Origin: DASUEB01 sp036275295
Lineage (GTDB): Bacteria > Bacteroidota > Bacteroidia > Flavobacteriales_D > Luteibaculaceae
Reading direction: 5' to 3'
Assembly (NCBI GenBank): GCA_036275295.1
Contig: DASUEB010000081.1
Location: forward strand, 1-5,480
Length of the DNA stretch: 5,480 bases
Position 1 is the stretch's first letter. Each line of letters begins with the position of its first letter. The position numbers were made by a program, and so were the translations under genes. This document shows positions 1 to 5,480 of this stretch, in pieces. The notes beneath the pieces are model-generated. The model searched no databases and was not told the DNA's origin. It worked only from the letters and a program-made list of their open reading frames with translations.

Positions 1-3000
1 ATCGGTGGTCTGCCCTGGGGTCACCAGTTTGCTGTCGGTGGCGCTGAGGGCATTATAAGTTGTATTGCTTGTCCCGTCACTCACTTCAGCCGTGAATGGA
101 CCGATACCCGAGAATGTAAACTGAAGGGCTGATGAAGACCCAACACAGATGCTGTTCACTCCCGTCATCGATCCCGTTACTTGGCGGAAAAAGCGAATAG
201 GGGTTCCCTGTGAAATAGAAATACAATCGCTACTCCGGTCGGGGAAGTTGTTCAAATTTGGACCCGCAACAGCCGAAATGTAATACGTTTGACCGTAAAT
301 CATGCCAGGTCTGAAACTAAACGAAGGCGTTGTTGCACTGTCGATGATTCCCTGCAGCGATAAACCCGATCCCTCATGGAGGTAAAAGCGCAATACGTCG
401 CTAGCCAGCATGACCGCATTGTTGTTGTGAGTGGCTACAGCTGGATCCGTTTCACATTTTTCAACTACTGCGGTACTCATGGTGCCCGAATTGGTCAAAC
501 AACCGCAATTTTTGAAACCGGATATGGTGGTTGGTCCGCACTGATTGGCATCGTCGATGTTGATGGTGTAGTTTGACTTAGTAGGATAACTGGTGCTGGA
601 GGTAAATGTCCATGTACCACCGCTCTGGCTAAATGTACCACCACTGGAAGAATAGGTGCTTGGATCGCCACCTGTGACGGTTCCGCGAACCGTGAAGCTG
701 CTTAGAGTAGCATCGCAGTTCTCTACAATGTTGGTGACTTGAGGTGGCCCCACAACATTGATGGTAAATACAGATTTGGCAGACGGACAAGGGCTTGCTC
801 CCGGTACTACGTGTTCGATGGTGTAAGAGCCAATAGCTGCTGAGGCTGGATTGAAAATGCTGCCCGTTAATGCCCCTGAAGAACTAACATCTACAAAAGA
901 CCCTCCGGGATCTGGAGCTGTTTGAAAACGGGTGCTAAGATCAACTGGTGTTGCGCTTTTACAGATGGTAATATTTGAACCAACGCCGGGGTTTGGAATG
1001 TTGTTTACGGTTATGGTAAACGTTTTGTTGGGGTTCACCGTGCAGAGTGGAGCATTTGCATACTCTACTTTGTTTACCGTGTAAGTGGTGGTGGAAGTTG
1101 GCGAAACCGTAAAGTTTGAAGTCGCCGCACTGTTGTTATTTCTGTTGGTAGTGTTGGTGCCGTCAGAAAAGGAGTAGTTCCAAGTACCAGTCTGAGTAAA
1201 GGTTGCCGTCATCGGGAATGAGCTTCCACTGCAGATGGTGCCTCCGTTTGATATGTTCAAACCAGGTGTAGGTCTTACGGTTACTCGCTGATTCACCGGA
1301 TCAAAAGTCATACAGAAATTAGACCCCGCTCTGGAAATTGAAGTAATACGGTAGTCTGTGGTGCCCGAAGGAGTTACCGTGAACTTGTGTCCATTGGGTA
1401 TATTATTCAGGTTGATGTTGTTGCCAGCGCCATCGGTAACCACAATGTCATAGTTGCCCCCACCGGTTATGTTGACCGTGAATTCAAATGATTCGCCGGT
1501 ACAGATGGTTCCCCCAGGTGTAAGTGAGGCAGATGAGGGTGGATTTACCGTTACCAGCACCTGATCGGAGTTTTTACAGCCTCGGCTATCCGTAACCTCT
1601 AAGGTATAGGTGGTGGTGGCACTTGGTGTTGAAACCGGATTGGGTATGATCGATGAATTGAGCGCTGTTGCAGGAGTCCAGCTGTAAGCGAGAGCACCTG
1701 TACCGCCCGAGGCGGCGGGAGCCCCCCCTAAGTTAACAGCAACCCCGGGACAAGTAAGCGCATCTTGGCCGGCATTGATATTAATGACGGGAAACACCGT
1801 TATAGGGTAGGTAACCTTCTCCTTGCAAATGGGGGGACCGGCAAAAGTTACGGTCATCGTTACATTGAATACCCCACCCGTGGTATAGGTGTGTGTAACA
1901 TCAGAAACCGTGGTGGTAGTCACAATTGGACTTCCGTCTCCAAAATCCCACTCGTAAGAAGTGGGTAATGGACTGCCTCCGGCACCTGGTTGTGACCGGT
2001 TGGTAAAGGTTACCGGAACATTCGGACAGGTTTCCTTAGGTACAATGATGTCGGCAATCGGGCAGTTGGTGCATGCTGTGATATCAAAAAATTGCCCGCC
2101 TTGAAGAGCATACGATTCGGCTTGTCCAACAGCAGTAAGGTAGAAGCTAAATTTGTAACCCGCGGTAGACACCAGCGTTGACGTATTCAAGACCGGTGTA
2201 TTCACCCGGGTAAATTTCCAGTTGTTATTAGCGTCAACTTGGCCAAAACTTTGCCATGGACCAGCAACGGCTGCCCCGTTGAGTTGGATGGTTGTAGTGG
2301 GCAAGGGAGTACCTATGTCATTAACTACTATGATTGCGCGAGTTATCGGGGAGGTAAGCGGAGCCAACGTGGCCAAGAGGTAACTATCTTGCCAGTATGA
2401 TCTGGGGTAAACGACAATCGATTCAGGGTCGGTATTCCCTGTCACCTGAGGAGGAAAACCAGTAGGTACCGCGTCGCTTTGATAACCTCTTGAATACTGC
2501 AAAATTTGAACGGGTTTATCAGACGAGATAATGCAGTTGGATTCGCTGTACTGTTCAGCACCGGGGTTGGGTGGGTTTTGCCAAAATAAATAACCGTATC
2601 CGTAGTTGCCGTAGGCTGGGGCAGCAATGGTCCGGGTAGTGGTCCCCGAGGTGGAGCGTATGGTTACGTTGGTACCTACTTCCCCAACAATCTCAAGCAC
2701 GTCACCCGAGAAATCCTCGGCTTCAGTTCCCCCTGCGAGACATGTAATAGCAGGGGCATTTCGCTTCTGAACTTGAGCGGTAACATATTCGGAGCCCCAT
2801 TGGTTAGTGGGCAACAATTGCGCCATCAATACGTCACAAGCCCCGCATGCAATGAACCCCGAACATTCGGTGTGAGAAATAACCCCAACGGGTTTATTGG
2901 AAGTGATCACCGAGCCAGTAAGCGTGGCACAGTCAATTTGATTGGTGAACGCATTCGAATGGTCCTGGTTGCAATTGTAAGAGGAGCGAGAAAACATGTA

Positions 3001-3597
3001 GGTCTCACCCGCATTCAGGTTGACGGTCAAGGTCTGCTGAACGCTGGGCGCCATGCTGGTGTTGCCTAGCGTCCACGTTTTAATGGTAACCGCTGTGCCG
3101 TTTTCGGTTGCAAAAATTGTCGCTCTTGAAGGGTTGTTACCTCCATAGGATCTACCGGTAATTACGTATTCGGTACCTAACTTATCAGTGGGAAGGATGA
3201 TCTCTCCGTCGACCGATGCCTGACTGTACACCACTGCGTAAAGCGACATGGGCTGGTTGGCAAAAACGTGGATACCCTTTTTCTGAACTTGGCGATCGGC
3301 TGTGTGAAAAACAGGCTGGCCCGCCACGTTGTTGGGAAGTGTAATCTGTGTGTACTGACCTGGTGTAATATTAAAGGTTGTGCGGTAGTTGAGTTGGGGT
3401 ATTTCTAAGACCGCATTGGTAATACAATAGGGAGATATGGCATAGAAATAATACGAGTTGCCGGCGGCGGTTCCGCCGTTATTCGACGGTATAGAAAACC
3501 AAAAATCCCTTCCTGATAAATCCTGTGCTTTCACGGTGCTAATTCCACCAATCATCAACAACGCAAGCGTTAAAACGCAGATCAATTTTTTCATCAT
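1..3597 (-). CDS. Secreted multidomain surface protein: IgGFc-binding-type N-terminal domain, PKD and Ig-like repeats (probable T9SS cargo), C-terminus outside window
   Basis: The minus-strand frame is open for 1199 codons from ATG at 3597 to the window edge; I checked every triplet and found no stop. An in-frame TAA at 3630-3628 lies just upstream. A second ATG follows immediately (3594), so the start could be one codon later. Residues 1-24 are a signal peptide: MMKK, a hydrophobic core, then VKA before Gln25. Residues 27-506 match the IgGFc-binding N-terminal domain: DFWFSIP near the start, CDVLMAQLLP at 254-263 followed by WGSEYV, and ESYALQGG at 494-501. A CxxC at 509-512 leads into a PKD domain (513-603, YEWDFGDG at 548-555). 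Ig-like modules follow at 604-687, 688-778, 779-870 and 871-952, then an unusual module (953-1140) and a partial Ig-like repeat from 1141. In Bacteroidota this architecture is typical of large T9SS-exported, gliding-motility-associated or adhesive proteins. The sorting domain is not visible, so export route and adhesion are inferred, and any ligand is unknown. Confidence 0.93.
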   Translation of the reverse strand, partial: MMKKLICVLTLALLMIGGISTVKAQDLSGRDFWFSIPSNNGGTAAGNSYYFYAISPYCITNAVLEIPQLNYRTTFNITPGQYTQITLPNNVAGQPVFHTADRQVQKKGIHVFANQPMSLYAVVYSQASVDGEIILPTDKLGTEYVITGRSYGGNNPSRATIFATENGTAVTIKTWTLGNTSMAPSVQQTLTVNLNAGETYMFSRSSYNCNQDHSNAFTNQIDCATLTGSVITSNKPVGVISHTECSGFIACGACDVLMAQLLPTNQWGSEYVTAQVQKRNAPAITCLAGGTEAEDFSGDVLEIVGEVGTNVTIRSTSGTTTRTIAAPAYGNYGYGYLFWQNPPNPGAEQYSESNCIISSDKPVQILQYSRGYQSDAVPTGFPPQVTGNTDPESIVVYPRSYWQDSYLLATLAPLTSPITRAIIVVNDIGTPLPTTTIQLNGAAVAGPWQSFGQVDANNNWKFTRVNTPVLNTSTLVSTAGYKFSFYLTAVGQAESYALQGGQFFDITACTNCPIADIIVPKETCPNVPVTFTNRSQPGAGGSPLPTSYEWDFGDGSPIVTTTTVSDVTHTYTTGGVFNVTMTVTFAGPPICKEKVTYPITVFPVININAGQDALTCPGVAVNLGGAPAASGGTGALAYSWTPATALNSSIIPNPVSTPSATTTYTLEVTDSRGCKNSDQVLVTVNPPSSASLTPGGTICTGESFEFTVNITGGGNYDIVVTDGAGNNINLNNIPNGHKFTVTPSGTTDYRITSISRAGSNFCMTFDPVNQRVTVRPTPGLNISNGGTICSGSSFPMTATFTQTGTWNYSFSDGTNTTNRNNNSAATSNFTVSPTSTTTYTVNKVEYANAPLCTVNPNKTFTITVNNIPNPGVGSNITICKSATPVDLSTRFQTAPDPGGSFVDVSSSGALTGSIFNPASAAIGSYTIEHVVPGASPCPSAKSVFTINVVGPPQVTNIVENCDATLSSFTVRGTVTGGDPSTYSSSGGTFSQSGGTWTFTSSTSYPTKSNYTINIDDANQCGPTTISGFKNCGCLTNSGTMSTAVVEKCETDPAVATHNNNAVMLASDVLRFYLHEGSGLSLQGIIDSATTPSFSFRPGMIYGQTYYISAVAGPNLNNFPDRSSDCISISQGTPIRFFRQVTGSMTGVNSICVGSSSALQFTFSGIGPFTAEVSDGTSNTTYNALSATDSKLVTPGQTTD
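178..741 (-). other. Cysteine-containing module of unknown function (residues about 953-1140 of the surface protein)
   Basis: This 188-residue segment breaks the 82-92-residue repeat rhythm. It begins with a divergent Ig-like half (VENCDAT, then YTINIDDANQCG) and continues from CGC at 1031-1033 into SGTMS, VLRFYLHEGSG, FRPGMIYGQTYYISAVAGP (YYISAVAGP at 1105-1113) and DCISISQGTP (1124-1133). I recall closely similar blocks recurring in large gliding-motility-type proteins of Bacteroidota, usually between Ig-like repeats, but I know of no assigned function. A DSA tripeptide at 1086-1088 fits the Bacteroidota O-glycosylation consensus D(S/T)(A/I/L/V/M/T), which is only suggestive because the motif is short. 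Confidence 0.65.
742..1788 (-). repeat. Array of four degenerate Ig-like repeats encoded in the surface protein (residues 604-952)
   Basis: Four consecutive modules of 84, 91, 92 and 82 residues share a plan: an early cysteine in a (T/A)xTC or TIC context, a central aromatic strand, a TTTYT-type strand and a closing TV strand ending in a proline-rich linker. Early cysteines are at residues 616, 699, 789 and 879. Those of modules 2, 3 and 4 are exactly 90 residues apart, seen in the DNA as (a/g)cagatggt at 1501, 1231 and 961. Module 1 is the familiar Bacteroidota type with CPG, SGGTGALAYSWTPA, NPVSTPSATTTYTLEVTD and GC. The copies are diverged at DNA level, so this is an old duplication with little risk of recombination. 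A further partial copy begins after residue 1141 (ICVG, Cys1151). Confidence 0.82.
1789..2061 (-). other. PKD domain (residues about 513-603 of the surface protein)
   Basis: The encoded segment has the PKD hallmarks: PVTFTNRS, then YEWDFGDGS (548-556), then THTYTTGGVFNVTMTV, ending in YPITVFP. PKD domains are extracellular beta-sandwich modules that usually act as spacers or in protein-protein or glycan contacts. Here the domain links the IgGFc-type head to the Ig-like repeat array. Confidence 0.88.
2080..3519 (-). other. IgGFc-binding-type N-terminal domain (residues about 27-506 of the surface protein)
   Basis: This segment encodes one large beta-rich domain. It resembles the N-terminal domain of animal IgGFc-binding protein (FCGBP), which is also common in secreted bacterial proteins. 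The most diagnostic block is KPVGVISHTEC (235-245), then Cys251, Cys254, CDVLMAQLLP (254-263) and WGSEYV. A second PVQILQYSRGY block and a DPESIVVYPRSYW block follow, and the domain closes with SFYLTAVGQAESYALQGG. The assignment rests on remembered family motifs, not a profile search. The family name reflects the animal protein; nothing here shows that this protein binds immunoglobulin. Confidence 0.8.
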
Positions 3598-3622
3598 TAG
3601 CGCAATTTGGATGTCAACCAAT

Positions 3623-3660
3623 TTCGATTAACATTCGATAAACGGTCGATTTCCTTCGAT
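3623..3660. repeat. Four TCGAT copies at helical-turn spacing
   Basis: TTCGAT occurs at 3623-3628, 3634-3639 and 3655-3660, and GTCGAT at 3645-3650. The spacings are 11, 11 and 10 bp, about one DNA turn, so all copies face the same side of the helix. The cluster ends 25 bp before the surface-protein start codon, inside its predicted leader. Such phasing is typical of cooperative protein binding, but the unit is short and partly palindromic (TCGA), so chance is possible. Confidence 0.45.
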
Positions 3661-3722
3661 GGTTGCCTGGCAGCCAAAAAAAAATCACAACCGATTTTAC
3701 TACAATGGCTTTTTAGTAGCAA

Positions 3723-3730
3723 CAAAGTTA
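3723..3730 (-). promoter_or_regulatory. Candidate -7 promoter element of the surface-protein gene (TAACTTTG)
   Basis: Read on the minus strand, 3730 to 3723 is TAACTTTG, a perfect TAnnTTTG match facing the surface-protein gene. It would give a leader of a little over 100 nt that contains the poly-T tract and the phased TCGAT copies. I see no TTG or TTTG at the usual -33 distance; that position falls at the edge of the 3750-3774 inverted repeat, so an activator might substitute, or the match may be chance. Confidence 0.4.
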
Positions 3731-3749
3731 GTTATTTTCAAAACGAGTG

Positions 3750-3774
3750 GGCTACGGTTTCGACTAACGTAGCC
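3750..3774. repeat. Perfect 7-bp inverted repeat (GGCTACG / CGTAGCC, 11-nt loop)
   Basis: GGCTACG at 3750-3756 is exactly complementary to CGTAGCC at 3768-3774, with an 11-base spacer. It is not followed by a T run on either strand, so it is not an intrinsic terminator. It begins 20 bp upstream of the minus-strand -7 candidate and lies upstream of the sucA promoter candidate. That is a suitable place for an operator acting on one or both divergent genes. Its function is unproven. Confidence 0.5.
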
Positions 3775-3836
3775 TTCCAAGGTCAATACTTGTATTTTCA
3801 GTGCCCAAAACTGCGTGGTTTGCGAATTGAAAATTG

Positions 3837-3844
3837 TACTTTTG
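3837..3844 (+). promoter_or_regulatory. Candidate -7 promoter element of sucA (TACTTTTG)
   Basis: TACTTTTG is a perfect match to the Bacteroidota housekeeping-sigma -7 consensus TAnnTTTG and ends 19 bases before the sucA ATG, implying a very short leader. The nearest TTTG that could serve as the -33 element is at 3819-3822, leaving a 14-bp spacer. That is shorter than the roughly 17-23 bp reported as functional in the group. The -7 match is seen directly; its use as a promoter is inference. Confidence 0.45.
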
Positions 3845-3863
3845 TCGGCATTCTGATTTACCT

Positions 3864-5480
3864 ATGGATCAATATACTTACCTGAGCAACTTAGATCCTG
3901 TCACCATTGACGGGCTCTATCAGGACTACATCAAAAATCCGGAGGCTGTTGACCTCAGCTGGAAGAAATTCTTCGATGGATTTGAATTTGCCCAAAAGCA
4001 CTATCCGGTTATTAATAACGGTGCTGCAAAAAGCAATGAGGTACCCACCGAATTCAAGGTGATCAACCTGATCAACGCCTATCGCGTGCGAGGGCATTTG
4101 TTCACCCGCACCAACCCCGTTAGAGACCGCCGTACCTATACCCCAGAAATCACCCTCTCGTTCTTCGGCCTCTCTGATGCTGACCTAAACACGGTATTTG
4201 AGGCAGGCAAAGAGGTAGGACTCGGCCCCGCTACGTTAAAAGACATTCTACACCACCTCCAACGCTCGTATTGCGAATCGATTGGGGTGGAGTACATGTA
4301 TATCCGCAATCCGGAAAAACTACAGTGGATTCGCGATCGCATTCACGCCAACGACAATCACCCGTCGTTTAGCGTACCCCAGAAAAAACACATTCTGAAA
4401 AAGCTTACCCAGGCCGTGGCCTTCGAGAATTTCTTGCACACCCGTTTCCCGGGTCAAAAGCGATTCTCTTTAGAAGGTGGTGAAACCCTCATCCCAGCCC
4501 TCGATGCTGCGGTTGAACACGGAGCTAACCTCGGACTGCAAGAATTTGTGGTGGGCATGGCACACCGTGGTCGCCTCAATACTTTGGTGAACATCTTTCA
4601 CAAACCCTACCGCCAAGTTTTTTCTGAATTTGTAGCTAAGGACTATGTGGAAGAAGGATTCGACGGCGATGTGAAATACCACCTCGGTTACGACGAACAG
4701 CTGACAACCGACGACGGCCATCCCGTTAAACTCACCCTATGCCCCAACCCTTCGCATCTTGAAACCGTCGATGCGGTGGTAGAAGGTATTTCGCGAGCCA
4801 AAATCAATAAATACTACAACGGTCAACTCGACAAAGTTTGTCCTATCCTCATTCACGGTGATGCTGCCATTGCCGGTCAGGGTATAGTTTATGAGGTGAT
4901 TCAGATGTCACAACTCGACGGCTACAAAACCGGAGGTACCATCCACATTGTAATCAACAACCAAGTTGGATTTACCACCAACTACACCGATGCCCGGTCG
5001 TCGACCTATTGCACCGATGTGGCCAAGGTGACCCTTTCGCCCGTTTTCCACGTTAACGGCGACGATGTAGAAGCCCTTGTGCACACCATGCGCATTGCCA
5101 TGGAGTACCGTCAGAAATTCAATACCGATGTCTTCATCGACCTGCTGTGTTACCGAAAATACGGTCACAACGAGGGCGACGAACCCAAGTTTACTCAGCC
5201 TCTATTGTACAAGGCCATCGCCAATCACCCCAATCCAAAAGAAATCTACAAGGCCAAGTTGATGGCCGAGGGTTCGGTTGATGAAGCTTTTGCCAATGCA
5301 CTGGAAGAGGACTTTAAAAAATTGCTCAACGAAGAGTTTGAGGCCAGTAAACAATTTGAAAACGCCCACATTGAGCCGTTTTTGAAGGACCTCTGGGGCG
5401 GTTTCCGCTATTCAACTGAGGCCGACTTCCAATCTTCGCCCGCAACAGGTGTGGATAAGAAAAATCTCGAACTCATTGCC
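3864..5480 (+). CDS. sucA: 2-oxoglutarate dehydrogenase E1 component (thiamine diphosphate-dependent), N-terminal 539 residues
   Basis: SucA decarboxylates 2-oxoglutarate and passes the succinyl group to the lipoyl arm of E2 (SucB) in the cytoplasmic TCA-cycle complex. The frame opens at ATG 3864 after an in-frame TGA at 3828-3830 and continues to the window edge. Bacterial E1o is usually a little over 900 residues (933 in E. coli), so about 40 percent is missing. Residues 4-40 (YTYLSNLDP through SWKKFFDGF) form the N-terminal E2-association segment. FSLEGGETLIP is at 201-211, and AHRGRLN at 233-239 carries His234, equivalent to E. coli His260. VKYHLG carries His273, equivalent to E. coli His298. 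GDAAIAGQG at 332-340 with NNQVGFTT at 365-372 forms the cofactor/Mg site: Asp333 and Asn366 are 33 apart, as Asp392 and Asn425 are in E. coli. FHVNGDD (395-401) and CYRKYGHNEGDEP (429-441) are also intact. There is no N-terminal E2 fusion as in actinobacteria. sucB would be expected downstream. Confidence 0.98.
   Translation, partial: MDQYTYLSNLDPVTIDGLYQDYIKNPEAVDLSWKKFFDGFEFAQKHYPVINNGAAKSNEVPTEFKVINLINAYRVRGHLFTRTNPVRDRRTYTPEITLSFFGLSDADLNTVFEAGKEVGLGPATLKDILHHLQRSYCESIGVEYMYIRNPEKLQWIRDRIHANDNHPSFSVPQKKHILKKLTQAVAFENFLHTRFPGQKRFSLEGGETLIPALDAAVEHGANLGLQEFVVGMAHRGRLNTLVNIFHKPYRQVFSEFVAKDYVEEGFDGDVKYHLGYDEQLTTDDGHPVKLTLCPNPSHLETVDAVVEGISRAKINKYYNGQLDKVCPILIHGDAAIAGQGIVYEVIQMSQLDGYKTGGTIHIVINNQVGFTTNYTDARSSTYCTDVAKVTLSPVFHVNGDDVEALVHTMRIAMEYRQKFNTDVFIDLLCYRKYGHNEGDEPKFTQPLLYKAIANHPNPKEIYKAKLMAEGSVDEAFANALEEDFKKLLNEEFEASKQFENAHIEPFLKDLWGGFRYSTEADFQSSPATGVDKKNLELIA

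Larger units (their letters stand above)
3598..3863. promoter_or_regulatory. Divergent intergenic region between the surface-protein gene and sucA
   Basis: These 266 bp separate the two start codons and must contain the 5' signals of both genes. Neither start has a Shine-Dalgarno sequence; the bases before them are AT-rich, which is normal for Bacteroidota initiation. The region contains a candidate -7 element on each strand, a perfect inverted repeat, a 9-A run (3676-3684) and four phased TCGAT copies, each listed separately. I find no terminator-like hairpin followed by a T run on either strand. A 92-codon open frame (3607-3885, plus) crosses it but shows no sign of being a gene. Confidence 0.85.

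Noticed and set aside
376..576. 66-codon plus-strand open frame (and a similar one at 1765-1968)
   Set aside because: Both are antisense to conserved modules of the surface protein and have no independent evidence.
2773..3069. 98-codon plus-strand open frame
   Set aside because: It lies fully inside the well-supported minus-strand surface-protein gene (IgGFc-type domain) and is an antisense shadow with no domain.
1..3597. Possible frameshift or pseudogene in the long surface-protein gene
   Set aside because: All 1199 triplets were checked in frame; there is no stop, and recognisable domains follow one another in the same frame.
3661..3684. Possible intrinsic terminator (hairpin beside a homopolymer)
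   Set aside because: On the plus strand the hairpin is followed by A, not T. On the minus strand the T run precedes the hairpin. Neither order makes a terminator, and no gene ends here.
3607..3885. 92-codon plus-strand open frame spanning the intergenic region and overlapping the sucA start
   Set aside because: It crosses the candidate promoters and the inverted repeat, overlaps sucA by 22 bases in another frame, has no recognisable motif, and no plausible promoter precedes it.
4470..5168. Minus-strand open frames within sucA (4470-4721 and 4908-5168)
   Set aside because: They are antisense to the conserved catalytic motifs of sucA, whose codon pattern explains the openness.
1..5480. Mobile element, CRISPR array, tRNA/rRNA or defence system
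   Set aside because: No transposase or integrase motifs, no short regularly spaced identical repeats, and no RNA-gene signatures. The only repeats are diverged protein modules and short intergenic motifs.

Overview
The window looks like a stretch of Bacteroidota chromosome at about mid GC. It holds two long genes that diverge from a 266-bp intergenic region. Three things support the assignment: a secreted multidomain protein of the kind usually exported by the type IX secretion system (T9SS); two perfect TAnnTTTG promoter -7 motifs of the Bacteroidota type; and no Shine-Dalgarno sequence at either start. I cannot name a genus.

Positions 1-3597, minus strand: one uninterrupted reading frame of 1199 visible codons. 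It starts at 3597 and runs off the left edge, so the C-terminus is missing. It encodes a secreted surface protein. In order it has a signal peptide, an IgGFc-binding-type N-terminal domain, a PKD domain, several Ig-like beta-sandwich repeats of about 82-92 residues, a cysteine-containing module of unknown function that I recognise from other gliding-motility-type proteins, and the beginning of another Ig-like repeat. The C-terminal T9SS sorting domain expected for this architecture would lie outside the window.

Positions 3598-3863: the divergent regulatory region. It has one candidate -7 element per strand, a perfect 7-bp inverted repeat with an 11-nt loop, a 9-A tract beside a small imperfect inverted repeat, and four TCGAT copies spaced 11, 11 and 10 bp apart.

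Positions 3864-5480, plus strand: the first 539 codons of the 2-oxoglutarate dehydrogenase E1 component (sucA), a TCA-cycle enzyme. All motifs of the N-terminal half are intact, including the thiamine diphosphate/Mg2+ site. The gene runs off the right edge.

The two genes have no evident functional link beyond their shared upstream region. I see no RNA genes, insertion sequences, CRISPR arrays or defence genes. The least ordinary signals are the uncharacterised module in the surface protein and the helically phased TCGAT repeats in its leader.
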